This document shows positions 10,360-20,058 of a stretch of 64,000 nt of DNA, piece by piece; the first letter of the stretch is position 1, and every line of letters starts with the position of its first letter. Made by a program: the position numbers and the translations under genes. The notes below the pieces were generated by a model. It was not told where the DNA came from. It saw only the letters and a list, made by a program, of their open reading frames with translations, and ran no database searches. Source of the stretch: Bosea sp. 124 (lineage in GTDB: Bacteria; Pseudomonadota; Alphaproteobacteria; Rhizobiales; Beijerinckiaceae); the NCBI RefSeq assembly GCF_003046175.1, contig NZ_PZZM01000001.1:3613001-3677000 (forward strand), read 5' to 3'.

Positions 10360-11241
10360 ATGCCCTACGCCAAGATCCGCCAGAATTTCGAAGCCATGCG
10401 CAGCGCCTACAGGGACTTCAAGTCGCTGCCGCCGGACATCGAGAAATGGCTCAAGGACCAGCATGCGGTCGAGGACAAGGAAAACGAGAAGCGGAAGATC
10501 GAGAACATCGAGCGCGAGGCGCAGGGCAAGAAGCCCCTGCCGATGCTGCACAGCACCTCCTGCTGCCTGCAGGCGAGCCTGTCCTTCAACGCCACCTCAC
10601 AGCCGATTCCCAAGGCCGGTCCCGTCGGCCGCGACAACACCACGCTGAGCGGTGGCAAGAACTATGTCCTCAATGTCGACGAGTTCCGCTCCTACCTCAC
10701 CTACAAATACGGCCCGACCGACCAGGTCGTCGAGTTTTCGGAGATCGAGGGGCTGCAGGGCGTCCTGATCTTCGGTGGGGGGCATATCGAGTTCTGGGAT
10801 GGCGAGGCCATCTTCCAGTCGGCGAAAGGGGCGGCCAAGCGTGCCGGCAACCAGAACGCCGTCATCGGCGCAGGCTTCCTCAAGAGCAGGCCGCTCTGGT
10901 TCTGGCAGATCACGCAGGAAACAACGGTCGCCAGCGGGCCCGACTGGTTGGTCGGTTGGTGGGACGTCAATGACGGCAACACCTATTACTACTATTTCCA
11001 TCCCGACGGCACGGTGAACTACATCGACACCCGACCCTCGCCGAAATGGACGCCGTCGAAGAAGATCGGCAACCAGGGCCGCTACGTGATGCGCGCGAAC
11101 GGTCCGTTCATCACCTGGCAGCCGAAACCGGGGGTGAAGCCGACGGAGGAAACCTTCAGCCGCGGCGATTCCGGCCGGAGCGAAACGGTGATGTCCGGAA
11201 GCTCCAACAATTACGGCGGGCTGATCGCACGCAAGATGTAG
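10360..11241 (+). CDS. Orphan Tae4-like peptidoglycan amidase with C-terminal beta domain
   Basis: A 293-residue protein with a strong ribosome site (GGGGAGGGACCG). Residues ~1-150 read like type VI amidase effector 4 (Tae4): a charged N-terminal helix, then STSCCLQASLSFNATSQPIP, which lines up with the Tae4 CPIRMSYVLNATGFPI block and makes C68 the catalytic cysteine; then DEFRSYLTYKYG, and GGGHIEFWDG, which matches GHVTLWNG and makes H142 the catalytic histidine and D147 a candidate third residue. Tae4 enzymes cut D-Glu-mDAP bonds in peptidoglycan. Residues ~195-293 form an extra beta-rich module (WWDVNDGNTYYYYFHPDGTV). No signal peptide, no Tai4-like immunity gene and no T6SS structural gene are in the window. 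Assignment is by eye-aligned motifs, so the fold is likely but biochemical activity is inference. Confidence 0.7.
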   Translation: MPYAKIRQNFEAMRSAYRDFKSLPPDIEKWLKDQHAVEDKENEKRKIENIEREAQGKKPLPMLHSTSCCLQASLSFNATSQPIPKAGPVGRDNTTLSGGKNYVLNVDEFRSYLTYKYGPTDQVVEFSEIEGLQGVLIFGGGHIEFWDGEAIFQSAKGAAKRAGNQNAVIGAGFLKSRPLWFWQITQETTVASGPDWLVGWWDVNDGNTYYYYFHPDGTVNYIDTRPSPKWTPSKKIGNQGRYVMRANGPFITWQPKPGVKPTEETFSRGDSGRSETVMSGSSNNYGGLIARKM

Positions 11242-11425
11242 CCGCGCCTCGTGCCGTTGCGGGTGAGCCGACATAGCGTCTTGATCGTTGGCGGGCGCGG
11301 GGGCGCCGAGGACTGCTGTCACGCGGTGACGGCCCGGCATGCGTCAAGAACGCTGGTCTTCGCGGGCGAAGCGCCCCATATCACACCACGTTTTCGTCGC
11401 CATGCCGGTCCAGAGGAGGGCGGAC

Positions 11426-13291
11426 ATGTTTACCGCCCTGTTCCGCTGGCTCGAGAGCCGGATCGACGTCTTTGCGCCCTTCAACGAGCGCGAGACTCCG
11501 CCGCGCGGCGTCTGGCCGTTCATGTGGCACCACATCAAGGGCGTGAAGGGCTGGATGGCCCTGATCATGCTGACGGGCTTGGGCTTCAGCGGCATCGAGG
11601 CGGCGATGTATCTGATGGTCGGCTGGTTCGTCGACCTGCTCTCGACGCAGTCGCCGCAGACGATCTTCCGCGACCATGGCACGATGCTGCTGGCGGCGGC
11701 TTTCGTGCTCGTGGTGCTCAGGCCGCTGATCTATTTCGCCAACCACGCCATCGTCGACCAGGTCGTGGTGCCGCAGATCACCAACCAGATCCGCTGGCGC
11801 AACCATGTCTACACGCTCGGCCATGCGCTCGGCTATTTTCAGAACGATTTCGCGGGACGCTTGTCCTCGCGCGTCATCCAGGCGGGCCAATCGATCCGGG
11901 GCGCGACGATCGAGGTCATCGACGACCTCTGGTACGCGCTGATCTTCGCCTCGGTCGCGATCGGCTTCTTCGGTTCGACCTCGCTCTGGCTGGCGCTGCC
12001 GGTCCTGGTCTGGCTCGCGGCCTATATCGTGCTGCTGATCTACTTCGTGCCGCGCGCCAAGAAGCGCTCGGAAGCGAATTCGCTCGGGCGCTCCTCGACG
12101 ACTGGGCGCATCGTCGATGCCTACACCAACATCCTGACGGTCAAGCTCTTCGCCCGTGCCGATGCCGAGCGCTCGGCCGTGCGCGATTCGCTGACGCGCT
12201 GGAATGCGTCCTTCCTGAACCTGTCGCGGCTGATCACCGGCGTCAGCGTCATCCTGCAGACGATGAACAGCCTGCTGGTCGTCGTCACGGCCTGGCTGTG
12301 CCTGTGGCTCTGGAGCCAGGGTTCGATGACGCCCGGCGCGGTCGCGGCCTCGATCGGGCTGGTGCTGCGGCTCGTCCAGATGTCGACCTGGCTGATCCAT
12401 CTCGTGCGCGGCGTGTTCGAGAATCTCGGCTCCGTGCAGGAGAGCATGGAGACGATCGCCCGGCCGCATGACCTGACCGACGCGGCGGATGCCGTGCCGC
12501 TCGTCGTCGACCGCGGCAGCATCCGCTTCGACAAGGTCCGCTTCAATTACGGCAAGGGCGGCGGGCTGTTCGAGGGGCTCGATCTCGAGATCAGGCCCGG
12601 CGAGAAGATCGGGCTGGTGGGCCCCTCGGGCGCCGGCAAGTCGACGCTGGTCAACCTGCTGCTGCGGCTCTATCCGCTCGAGGGCGGGCGCATCCTGATC
12701 GACGGGCAGGACATCGCCCATGTCACGCAGGACACGCTTCGCGCCCAGATCGGCATGGTGACGCAGGATAATTCGCTGCTGCACCGCTCGATCGGCGACA
12801 ACATCGCCTATGGCCGCATGGGCTCGACGTCGGCCGAGATCGCGGAAGCCGCGCGGCAGGCCTCGGCGCATGAGTTCGTGCTGGGGCTGAGCGATCAGGA
12901 CGGTCGGCAGGGTTTCGATTCGCGCGTCGGCGAGCGGGGCGTGAAACTCTCGGGCGGCCAGCGCCAGCGCATCGCGATTGCGCGGGTCCTGCTCAAGGAC
13001 GCGCCGATCCTGATCCTGGACGAGGCGACCTCGGCGCTCGATTCGGAGGTCGAGGCGGCGATCCAGGAGCAGCTCACCGCGCTGATGCAGGGCAAGACGG
13101 TGATCGCGATCGCGCATCGGCTGTCCACCATCGCCGCGCTCGACCGGCTGATCGTGCTCGACAAGGGCCAGATCGTCGATGTCGGCAGCCATGCCGAGCT
13201 GGTGGCGCGGGGCGGTCTCTATGGCCGTCTCTGGTCGCGCCAGTCGGGCGGCTTCCTGGCGGCTGCGGATCCGGAGACGATTTCCGCCTGA
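11426..13291 (+). CDS. ABC exporter, fused permease-ATPase (MsbA/multidrug type)
   Basis: A 621-residue half-transporter with an N-terminal six-helix membrane domain (about 40-345) and a C-terminal ATPase domain: Walker A GPSGAGKST, signature LSGGQRQRIAI, Walker B ILILDEATSAL, and switch histidine in IAIAHRLSTIAALD. The start at 11426 was chosen for AGAGGAGGG seven to ten bases upstream. Such homodimers export lipids, peptides or drugs; substrate cannot be told. It is 184 bp downstream of the Tae4-like gene, and the intervening sequence holds no gene, so linkage between the two is uncertain. A stem-loop lies 17 bp after its stop. Confidence 0.93.
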   Translation: MFTALFRWLESRIDVFAPFNERETPPRGVWPFMWHHIKGVKGWMALIMLTGLGFSGIEAAMYLMVGWFVDLLSTQSPQTIFRDHGTMLLAAAFVLVVLRPLIYFANHAIVDQVVVPQITNQIRWRNHVYTLGHALGYFQNDFAGRLSSRVIQAGQSIRGATIEVIDDLWYALIFASVAIGFFGSTSLWLALPVLVWLAAYIVLLIYFVPRAKKRSEANSLGRSSTTGRIVDAYTNILTVKLFARADAERSAVRDSLTRWNASFLNLSRLITGVSVILQTMNSLLVVVTAWLCLWLWSQGSMTPGAVAASIGLVLRLVQMSTWLIHLVRGVFENLGSVQESMETIARPHDLTDAADAVPLVVDRGSIRFDKVRFNYGKGGGLFEGLDLEIRPGEKIGLVGPSGAGKSTLVNLLLRLYPLEGGRILIDGQDIAHVTQDTLRAQIGMVTQDNSLLHRSIGDNIAYGRMGSTSAEIAEAARQASAHEFVLGLSDQDGRQGFDSRVGERGVKLSGGQRQRIAIARVLLKDAPILILDEATSALDSEVEAAIQEQLTALMQGKTVIAIAHRLSTIAALDRLIVLDKGQIVDVGSHAELVARGGLYGRLWSRQSGGFLAAADPETISA

Positions 13292-13308
13292 GCAGGGCGG
13301 ACATCGCG

Positions 13309-13329
13309 GCTCCGGCGCTCCGCCGGAGC
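13309..13329 (+). terminator. GC-rich stem-loop after ABC exporter
   Basis: GCTCCGGCG CTC CGCCGGAGC is a perfect 9-bp stem with a 3-nt loop lying between the convergent ABC exporter and chemoreceptor genes. It lacks a T-run, so it may act as a weak bidirectional terminator or as a 3'-end stabiliser. Confidence 0.45.
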
Positions 13330-13394
13330 GGAGGCGCCATGGTCTTGGGCCAGGCGCTTCTCTGGCGAGGCGCTCTCGGGCCGGGCGCCGCTTG

Positions 13395-14966
13395 CTAGGC
13401 CGCTGTCCTGAAGCTCGTCACCAGCTTCGTCAACGTCTCGATCTGGCTGGTCTGCGACATGGCCGATGCCGAACTCTGCTCGGCCAGGGAGGCATTCTGC
13501 TGGGTCATCTCGTCGAGTTTCGCGACGGTTCGGCTCATGTCCTCGATGCCGCGCGACTGTTCGATCGATGCCGCCGCGACCTCCGACACTGTCGCAGCCA
13601 CGCCGTTCGACGCCAGGACGATGTCATGCAAGGCCTCGCCGGACGAACGGACCAGCCGCGCGCCCTCGATCACGTGGCTGTTCGATGCGGCGATCAGGGC
13701 TTCGATATCCTTGGCCGCCTCGCCGGAGCGCTGCGCCAGAACCCGCACTTCGGCGGCAACGACGGCAAAGCCCTTGCCCGCCTCGCCCGCTCTCGCGGCC
13801 TCGACGGCCGCGTTGAGCGCGAGCAGATTGGTCTGAAAGGCGATGTCGTCGATGACGCTGGTGATGTCGGAGATCTTCTGCGCGGAGGTTTCGATCTCTG
13901 CCATGGCATGCACGGCCGAACCGACGATCTCCCCGCCCTTTTCGGCGATGTCCGTCGCATTGCGGGCCTGTGCGACGGCCTGCTGGGAGGATTGCGTGGT
14001 GAGCTTCACCGAAGCCGCGAGCTGTTCGGCCGTCGAGGCGCTCTCCTGAAGCGAGGCGGCCTGCTGTTCCGTGCGCTGGGCGAGGTCGAGAGAGCCGGTG
14101 CTGATTTCCTCGCCCGCGCCGCGAATCGCCTTCGCCACGATCGCGATGCTCCGCATCGTGTCGTTCAGCCTTTCGGATGCATGGTTGAAATCCGAGCGCA
14201 GCTTCTCGTAGTCGGCCGGGAATGCGGTGCCGATCCGATGGGTGAGGTCGCCGCGCGCCAGGCTGTCCAGGCCCTGCGCGAGACCGGCGACGATCAGTGC
14301 GCGCTCGCGATCGACGGCCTGCTGCAGGGCAGCACTCTCCGCCATCGAAGCCTGCTGCGCGTTGCGGGCGCGTTCGGTGAGTTCGCTTGCCGCCTCGGCT
14401 GCCTGTTGTGCGGTGGCGGCCTCGCCGAGCGCGGCGTCCGCCCGTGCGAGCGAATGCTCGGCGGCCGCGAGCGTTCCGCGAATGGTCTGGGCCGCCCAGG
14501 CCAGTGTGACCGCCTCGGCGACCAGGATCACGGCGTGGACGAGGACCCGTCCGAGTGCGCCGTCGCCGGGGAAGACGAGCCCGGGCATAACGAAGGAGAG
14601 GAGCAGATGGTGGACGGCGACAACCGCTGCCGCCGCGGCGATGACAACCCAGTCGCAGTAGATGATCAGCATGGCGAGGGCGGCGAAATAGGCCATGTGC
14701 AGGTCGATCTGCCAGGGATGGCCGGCAAGGGCGGCCACGACCAGCGAAACGGCGACCATCAAGGACACGCCGAGCGCGACCCGCGTCCCGGTCTCGCCCC
14801 GGTCGAACCACGCCAGTGCGGTCGCGGTTGCGCCCAGCGCGACTCCGGCGGCGGCGACGGCGCCCGGTGCATTCGGGACCAGCAGCACGGTCGGTACGGC
14901 AGCCCAGATGGCCGCGACGATGACGCGGTTTCCGAGCCGCCGAAAGTCGAAGATGCTCATCGTCAT
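13395..14966 (-). CDS. Methyl-accepting chemotaxis protein with polytopic N-terminus
   Basis: A 523-residue chemoreceptor. Instead of a periplasmic sensor it has about six transmembrane helices in residues ~12-165, including [20 protein letters not shown] and a following [20 protein letters not shown] block, a membrane-embedded sensor type common in alphaproteobacteria. A short coiled coil and HAMP-like segment ([12 protein letters not shown]) lead into the cytoplasmic signalling domain, whose hairpin tip reads [20 protein letters not shown]. No CheR-binding pentapeptide is present at the C-terminus (TSFRTAA). The ATG at 14966 has AAGGAC upstream and overlaps the stop of the small upstream gene by 4 bp. 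Ligand unknown. Confidence 0.92.
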   Translation of the reverse strand: MTMSIFDFRRLGNRVIVAAIWAAVPTVLLVPNAPGAVAAAGVALGATATALAWFDRGETGTRVALGVSLMVAVSLVVAALAGHPWQIDLHMAYFAALAMLIIYCDWVVIAAAAAVVAVHHLLLSFVMPGLVFPGDGALGRVLVHAVILVAEAVTLAWAAQTIRGTLAAAEHSLARADAALGEAATAQQAAEAASELTERARNAQQASMAESAALQQAVDRERALIVAGLAQGLDSLARGDLTHRIGTAFPADYEKLRSDFNHASERLNDTMRSIAIVAKAIRGAGEEISTGSLDLAQRTEQQAASLQESASTAEQLAASVKLTTQSSQQAVAQARNATDIAEKGGEIVGSAVHAMAEIETSAQKISDITSVIDDIAFQTNLLALNAAVEAARAGEAGKGFAVVAAEVRVLAQRSGEAAKDIEALIAASNSHVIEGARLVRSSGEALHDIVLASNGVAATVSEVAAASIEQSRGIEDMSRTVAKLDEMTQQNASLAEQSSASAMSQTSQIETLTKLVTSFRTAA

Positions 14967-15271
14967 CGGGGTTCGGTCCTTGCACACATGGCAGCGCCAT
15001 TGGGGTCGAGTGAAAAAAGAGCGCCCTGATCGCTCAGGCGCTTCGCCGCATCGCCGCCTGCGGAGCGCACGATGACGACGAAGGGCAGCGTTCCGGTCGC
15101 CAGAATCGCGCCGGCCCCCGCCGCTGCCGTCAGAATCTCGGCCTGGCTCCACCAGGGAGGAAACACGCCCGCCGCGAGCGATGCGTCCAGCGGGCGGGCG
15201 GCCAGAACAGGGATCATGGCTGTCGATATGGCGGCGATCATTATCGCGGGAAGCCAAGCAGAAAAACGCAT
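14963..15271 (-). CDS. Small membrane-anchored protein coupled to chemoreceptor
   Basis: A 102-residue protein with one or two N-terminal hydrophobic segments ([18 protein letters not shown]) and then [32 protein letters not shown] and [10 protein letters not shown]. Its TGA overlaps the chemoreceptor ATG (ATGA), so it is translated together with it. I do not recognise a named domain, but the PPWWS motif, the secreted/membrane N-terminus and the coupling argue for a real gene rather than a chance frame. A role as an accessory of the adjacent receptor is a guess from position. Confidence 0.6.
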   Translation of the reverse strand: MRFSAWLPAIMIAAISTAMIPVLAARPLDASLAAGVFPPWWSQAEILTAAAGAGAILATGTLPFVVIVRSAGGDAAKRLSDQGALFSLDPNGAAMCARTEPR

Positions 15272-15710
15272 CGTGTCGCGGGGCTCGGTCGGCGGATCGA
15301 CGCTGCCGGTATCGCACGGGCATGGTTAATTTTCCCCTTGGCAGGCGGTTACGGCCGGCTCCGGACGCGCGAAGCGCTTGCCCGGGCGCCCGGGAATACG
15401 CCAGGGCGCCAAGGAATCGGGTTTCGAAGCCGATTCAGGCTGTGGGGCCGGCGAGCAGTTTGGACTCTGCTGCCGGCCGGAGGCGTCGTCGGAACTCGCC
15501 GAGGGCGACGTCGTGCGCGTCGCCGGAAAGCGTCGCGCCCGCTGCGACGGGAATGGGGCGGAACAGTAGACTTCGTCCAAACTGCATGCCAAAGAGCGCG
15601 ACAGTGACGCGCCGCCGCATTGCGGCCGTGACGACACGCCCGTAAGACGGGCGCAGGGCTGTAATTTCGAGTTGTTCCAAGGCTCGACTGACGTTTTAGA
15701 GGATTGGATC
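15272..15710. other. Non-coding spacer upstream of petABC
   Basis: About 440 bp without a convincing gene on either strand; frames here lack start signals and family features. It must contain the promoter of petABC and of the divergent small-protein/chemoreceptor pair. One short perfect hairpin, CGCCCG TAAGA CGGGCG (15637-15653), lies ~60 bp before the petA start and may belong to the leader. I see no clear -35/-10 pair. Confidence 0.5.
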
Positions 15711-16262
15711 GTGGCGCACGCGACCGATACGACATCGACCGAAACCACCCGCCGCGATTTCCTCATGCTGGCGACCGGCGCCGCCGGTGTCGTCGGCCTC
15801 GGTGCCGTCGCCGTGCCGCTGGTGATGCAGCTCGCGCCCGACGCCGCAACGGTCGCCGCCGGCGCGCCGATCGACGTCGATCTCGCTCCGGTCGCCGAAG
15901 GCCAGGCGATCAAGCTGTTCTGGCGCGGCAAGCTGATCTTCGTGCGCCATCGCACGAAAAAGGAGATCGACGAGGCCCGTGCGGTGAATGTCGCGACGCT
16001 TCCCGATCCGCAAGCCGACCAGGCCCGCGTCAAGGAAGGCCATGAGCAGTTCCTGATCGTCTATGGCAACTGCACCCATCTCGGCTGCGTGCCGCTCGGC
16101 AACTCCCCCGGCGATCCGAAGGGCGATTTCGACGGCTGGTTCTGCCCCTGCCACGGTTCGCACTACGATTCCTCCGGCCGTATCCGCAAGGGCCCGGCGC
16201 CGTTCAACCTGCCGGTGCCGCCCTATGCGTTCAGCGCCGACACCAAGATCAGGATCGGCTGA
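15711..16262 (+). CDS. petA: Ubiquinol-cytochrome c reductase iron-sulfur (Rieske) subunit
   Basis: A 183-residue Rieske protein of the bc1 complex. The N-terminus has a twin-arginine signal ([14 protein letters not shown], residues 13-26) that also serves as membrane anchor. The cluster ligands are C121/H123 in CTHLGCVPL and C145/H148 in [10 protein letters not shown], with C126-C147 as the expected disulfide. Translation starts at GTG 15711, seven nt after AGAGGAT. It is the first gene of petABC, 53 bp before cytochrome b. The complex passes electrons from quinol to cytochrome c and pumps protons. Confidence 0.96.
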   Translation: MAHATDTTSTETTRRDFLMLATGAAGVVGLGAVAVPLVMQLAPDAATVAAGAPIDVDLAPVAEGQAIKLFWRGKLIFVRHRTKKEIDEARAVNVATLPDPQADQARVKEGHEQFLIVYGNCTHLGCVPLGNSPGDPKGDFDGWFCPCHGSHYDSSGRIRKGPAPFNLPVPPYAFSADTKIRIG

Positions 16263-16315
16263 GCGATGCGCTCGACCCGTTCCCGCCTGGAAGAGACAGC
16301 CCCGAGGCATTCCGC

Positions 16316-17599
16316 ATGAGTGGTCACAGTTCCTACGTCCCGAAGACCGGATTCGAGCGCTGGCTCGATGCGCGCCTGCCGATCATCCGCCTCGCGCATG
16401 ATTCGGCGGTGTCCTACCCGGTCCCGCGCAACCTGAACTACTTCTGGACCTTCGGCGGCATCCTGATGTTCATGCTGGTCGCGCAGATCGTGACCGGCGT
16501 CATCCTGGTGATGCATTACACGCCGCATGCGACGATGGCCTTCAACTCCGTCGAGCACATCATGCGCGACGTGAACTATGGCTGGCTGCTGCGCTACCTG
16601 CATTCCAACGGCGCCTCGATGTTCTTCGTCGCCGTCTATGTCCACATCTTCCGCGGCCTGTATTACGGCTCCTATAAGGCCCCGCGCGAGGTGCTCTGGA
16701 TCCTCGGCGTGGTGATCTTCCTGCTGATGATGGCGACCGCCTTCATGGGCTACGTCCTGCCCTGGGGCCAGATGTCGTTCTGGGGCGCGACCGTCATCAC
16801 CAACCTGTTCTCGGCCCTGCCGGTGGTCGGCGAAACGATCGTGACCTTCCTGTGGGGTGGCTTCTCGGTCGATAATCCGACGCTGAACCGCTTCTTCTCG
16901 CTGCACTACCTGCTGCCGTTCATGATCTTCGGCGTGGTCATCCTGCACGTCTGGGCGCTGCATCACGTCGGGCAGAACAACCCGACCGGCGTCGAGGTGA
17001 AGAACGTCGAGAAGGACACCGTGCCGTTCACCCCCTACGCGACCATCAAGGACGTGTTCGGGATGGTCTGCTTCGTCTTCGTGTTCTCCTATTTCGTGTT
17101 CTATCAGCCCAACTTCATGGGCCATGCCGACAACTACATCCCGGCCAACCCTGCGGTAACGCCGTCGCATATCGTTCCGGAATGGTACTTCCTGCCGTTC
17201 TACGCGATCCTGCGCGCCATCCCCGACAAGCTCGGCGGCGTGCTGGCGATGGGCGCGGCCATCGTGGTCCTCGCCTTCCTGCCCTGGATCGACACCTCCA
17301 AGGTCAAGTCGATGAGCTATCGTCCGATCGCCCGCCAGTTGTTCTGGGCTTTTGTCGTGGTTTGCATCGGTCTCGGCTGGCTCGGTGCGATGCCGGCGGA
17401 GGGTGGCTATGTCACCGCCTCCCGGATCTTCACGGCGCTGTATTTCGGCTTCTTCGTGGCGCTCTTCATCGTCGGCCTGTTCGAACGGCCGAAGGCGCTG
17501 CCGAATTCGATCGCCGATTCCGTGCTCGGTCCGCTGCAGGGCGGATCGGGTGCGCGGATGGCCACCGCCGCCGCTGCCGAACCCAACGCCAAGGGCTGA
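16316..17599 (+). CDS. petB: Cytochrome b of bc1 complex
   Basis: A 427-residue polytopic membrane protein containing both the haem-binding N-terminal four-helix half and the C-terminal half of cytochrome b. Recognisable segments: [31 protein letters not shown], the Qo-site [13 protein letters not shown] with its PEWY motif (~residues 288-300), and histidine pairs in the membrane helices. It binds haems bL and bH and forms the Qo and Qi sites. It is separate from cytochrome c1 here, unlike the fused fbcH polyprotein of Bradyrhizobium. Eight bp separate it from petC. Confidence 0.96.
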   Translation: MSGHSSYVPKTGFERWLDARLPIIRLAHDSAVSYPVPRNLNYFWTFGGILMFMLVAQIVTGVILVMHYTPHATMAFNSVEHIMRDVNYGWLLRYLHSNGASMFFVAVYVHIFRGLYYGSYKAPREVLWILGVVIFLLMMATAFMGYVLPWGQMSFWGATVITNLFSALPVVGETIVTFLWGGFSVDNPTLNRFFSLHYLLPFMIFGVVILHVWALHHVGQNNPTGVEVKNVEKDTVPFTPYATIKDVFGMVCFVFVFSYFVFYQPNFMGHADNYIPANPAVTPSHIVPEWYFLPFYAILRAIPDKLGGVLAMGAAIVVLAFLPWIDTSKVKSMSYRPIARQLFWAFVVVCIGLGWLGAMPAEGGYVTASRIFTALYFGFFVALFIVGLFERPKALPNSIADSVLGPLQGGSGARMATAAAAEPNAKG

Positions 17600-17607
17600 G
17601 ACGAACG

Positions 17608-18480
17608 ATGAGCAAGATTTCGGTCCGTTCGGCCGCCTTCGGCCTCCTGCTTGCCGCCCTGCCGCTGACCGCGCAGGCGGCCGGCGACCGCATCGAGCCG
17701 CCGGCTCTGAGCTGGTCCTTCTCCGGACCGTTCGGCAAGTTCGACCGGGCCCAGCTCCAGCGCGGCTTCAAGGTCGTCAAGGAGGTCTGCGCCAACTGCC
17801 ACTCGATGTCGCTGCTGCGCATCCGCAACCTGTCGCAGCCGGGCGGTCCGGAATTCAGCCCGGGTCAGGTCACGGGGCTGGCCGCGACCTACCAGGTCAA
17901 GGACGGCCCCAACGACCAGGGCGAAATGTTCGAGCGTCCGGGCCGCCCGGCCGATCCGTTCCCGGCCCCGTTCGCCAATGAGCAAGCGGCCCGCGCGGCC
18001 AATGGCGGGGCGTTCCCGGTCGATCTCTCGGTGATCGCCAAGGCACGCACCTATGAGCGCGGCTTCCCGCGCTTCGTGTTCGACATCTTCACGCAGTACC
18101 AGGAGCAGGGGCCCGACTACATCGCCGCGCTTCTGGGCGGCTACAAGGACCCGCCGCCCGAGGGCGTCACCCTGATGCCCGGCCAGTACTACAACACCTA
18201 TATGCCCGGCCATCTGATCGCGATGCCGAAGCCGCTCAACGACGGGCAGATCGAGTATCCGAAGGGGCCGGACGGCCAGCCGCAGGTTCCCGAGACCGTG
18301 GCCCAGTATGCCAAGGACGTCTCGGCCTTCCTCGTCTGGGCAGCCGAGCCGCATCTCGAACAGCGCAAGCGCATCGGCCTGCAGGTGATGCTGTTCCTGC
18401 TGATCTTCGGCGGGCTGCTCTACTATACGAAGAAGAAGGTCTGGGCGCGCATGCCGGACGGCTCGCCGCTGCACCACTGA
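17608..18480 (+). CDS. petC: Cytochrome c1
   Basis: A 290-residue exported cytochrome c1. A signal peptide (residues 1-25, ending TAQAAG) is followed by the haem site CANCH (61-65), a PxxF/Met-ligand region near YMPGHLIAMP and a C-terminal anchor helix (QVMLFLLIFGGLLYYT). It takes electrons from the Rieske centre and passes them to soluble cytochrome c. Last gene of petABC; a strong intrinsic terminator follows 21 bp after the stop. Confidence 0.96.
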   Translation: MSKISVRSAAFGLLLAALPLTAQAAGDRIEPPALSWSFSGPFGKFDRAQLQRGFKVVKEVCANCHSMSLLRIRNLSQPGGPEFSPGQVTGLAATYQVKDGPNDQGEMFERPGRPADPFPAPFANEQAARAANGGAFPVDLSVIAKARTYERGFPRFVFDIFTQYQEQGPDYIAALLGGYKDPPPEGVTLMPGQYYNTYMPGHLIAMPKPLNDGQIEYPKGPDGQPQVPETVAQYAKDVSAFLVWAAEPHLEQRKRIGLQVMLFLLIFGGLLYYTKKKVWARMPDGSPLHH

Positions 18481-18501
18481 TCGCATACGATATCAGGAGA
18501 G

Positions 18502-18524
18502 GGCCCCGGAGACGGGGCCTTTTT
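18502..18524 (+). terminator. Rho-independent terminator of petABC
   Basis: GGCCCCG GAGA CGGGGCC followed by TTTTT: a perfect 7-bp GC stem, a 4-nt loop and a T-run, 21 bp after the petC stop. Confidence 0.9.
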
Positions 18525-18637
18525 CGTTGGCGACCTGTGCTGTTGTACATGGCGCTGCGGCCGTTTGATAACACCGTCATGCAAGCCTGCTTGCCATGCA
18601 AGCTGCTTGCGTCGCGCTTTTGATCAGGGAAACACGC

Positions 18638-19516
18638 ATGAGCGAATCCGTTCTCGGAATCATCGGCGGGTCCGGCATCTACGACCTGCCGGGATTGACC
18701 GATCTGCGCGAGGAGCGCGTCGAAAGCCCCTGGGGCGAGCCCTCGGACGTGCTGCGGATCGGCCGGATCGGGGCGACGAAGATCGTCTTCCTGCCGCGTC
18801 ATGGCCGCGGCCACGCGATCCCGCCCTCCGAGATCAACTACCGTGCCAATATCGACGTGATGAAGCGGGCCGGGGTCACCGATCTCGTCTCGCTCTCGGC
18901 TTGCGGCTCCTACAAGGCGGAGCTGGCCCCCGGCCTGTTCGTGCTGGTCGACCAGTTCGTCGACCGCACCAGCGGGCGCCAGAGCTCGTTCTTCGGCAAG
19001 GGCTGCGTCGCGCATGTCTCGCTCGCCCGGCCCGTCGGGCCTGCCCTGCAGGCGCGCATCGCCGAGGCGGCCACGGCCGAGGGCCTGTCCTTAGTGCGAG
19101 GCGGAACGCTGGTGACGATGGAGGGGCCGCAATTCTCGACCTATGCCGAGTCCATGACCTACAAAGGTCTGGGCTATGACCTGATCGGCATGACCGCGAT
19201 GCCGGAGGCCAAGCTCGCCCGCGAGGCCGAGATCACCTATGCGACGGTGGCGATGGTGACGGATTTCGACTGCTGGCACGAGGAGCACGGGCCGGTCGAT
19301 GTCGCCGCCGTGGTCAAGGTGCTGCATGAAAATGCCGACAAGGCGAAGCGGCTGGTGGCGCGGCTCGCCGCCGATTTCCCGGCCGAGCGCGTGCCCTGTC
19401 CGGCGGGCTCCCACAATGCGCTCGACAATGCCATCATCACCGCGCCCGACGCCCGCGATCCTGCCCTGCTCGCCAAGCTCGACGCGGTCGCGGGACGCAT
19501 CCTGAAAGCGGCCTGA
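18638..19516 (+). CDS. mtnP: S-methyl-5'-thioadenosine phosphorylase
   Basis: Splits methylthioadenosine (and usually 5'-deoxyadenosine) with phosphate into adenine and 5-methylthioribose-1-phosphate. The 292-residue protein shows the class features [11 protein letters not shown], the phosphate-binding [22 protein letters not shown] and [19 protein letters not shown], with AESM at the substrate-specific loop. The ATG at 18638 has CAGGGA upstream; the in-frame start at 18596 would add a non-family extension. It leads a tight four-gene set, mtnP-apt-mtnA-ald2, that handles both products of the reaction. Confidence 0.95.
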   Translation: MSESVLGIIGGSGIYDLPGLTDLREERVESPWGEPSDVLRIGRIGATKIVFLPRHGRGHAIPPSEINYRANIDVMKRAGVTDLVSLSACGSYKAELAPGLFVLVDQFVDRTSGRQSSFFGKGCVAHVSLARPVGPALQARIAEAATAEGLSLVRGGTLVTMEGPQFSTYAESMTYKGLGYDLIGMTAMPEAKLAREAEITYATVAMVTDFDCWHEEHGPVDVAAVVKVLHENADKAKRLVARLAADFPAERVPCPAGSHNALDNAIITAPDARDPALLAKLDAVAGRILKAA

Positions 19517-19520
19517 GCCG

Positions 19521-20048
19521 ATGAACCTTGCCGATACCATCCGCGCGATTCCGGATTATCCCAAGCCCGGCATCATCTTCCGCGACATCACCACGCTGCT
19601 CGGCAATGCGCGTGCGTTTCGCCGCGCCGTGGACGAGCTGGTGCAGCCTTTCGCGGGGCTGAAGATCGCCAAGATCGCCGGCATCGAGGCGCGCGGCTTC
19701 ATCCTCGGCGGTGCCGTGGCGCACCAGCTCTCGGCCGGCTTCGTGCCGGTGCGCAAGAAGGGCAAGCTGCCGCACGAGACGGTCAGCGTGAGCTATTCGC
19801 TGGAATACGGCACCGACGAGATCGAGATCCATACCGACGCCGTCGTGCCGGGCGAGCGCGTGCTGCTGGTCGACGATCTGATCGCGACCGGCGGCACGGC
19901 CGAGGGGGCGGTCAACCTGCTGTCGCAATTGGGGGCTGAGGTCGTCGCCGCCTGCTTCATCGTCGACCTGCCGGATCTCGGCGGCGCCGACAAGATCAGG
20001 CGGCTCGGCGTGCCCGTGCGCACGCTGGTCTCCTTCGCGGGGCACTGA
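19521..20048 (+). CDS. apt: Adenine phosphoribosyltransferase
   Basis: Turns adenine and PRPP into AMP. The 175-residue protein contains the PRPP loop [17 protein letters not shown] (about 115-131), the FRDITTLL segment and the [12 protein letters not shown] flexible-loop region. It starts 4 bp after mtnP, so the adenine released by MtnP is recycled by its neighbour. The family is distinguished from other phosphoribosyltransferases by [10 protein letters not shown]. Confidence 0.96.
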   Translation: MNLADTIRAIPDYPKPGIIFRDITTLLGNARAFRRAVDELVQPFAGLKIAKIAGIEARGFILGGAVAHQLSAGFVPVRKKGKLPHETVSVSYSLEYGTDEIEIHTDAVVPGERVLLVDDLIATGGTAEGAVNLLSQLGAEVVAACFIVDLPDLGGADKIRRLGVPVRTLVSFAGH

Positions 20049-20058
20049 GGCGGTCGGC

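Noticed and set aside
10360..13291. A complete type VI or type I secretion/toxin locus
   Set aside because: Only one effector-like gene and an ordinary fused ABC exporter are present; no Hcp, VgrG, membrane-fusion protein, TolC or immunity gene.
15272..15710. Several short frames upstream of petA as genes
   Set aside because: They lack ribosome sites and recognisable features, lie on both strands in overlapping fashion and have Arg/Pro-rich composition typical of non-coding high-GC DNA.
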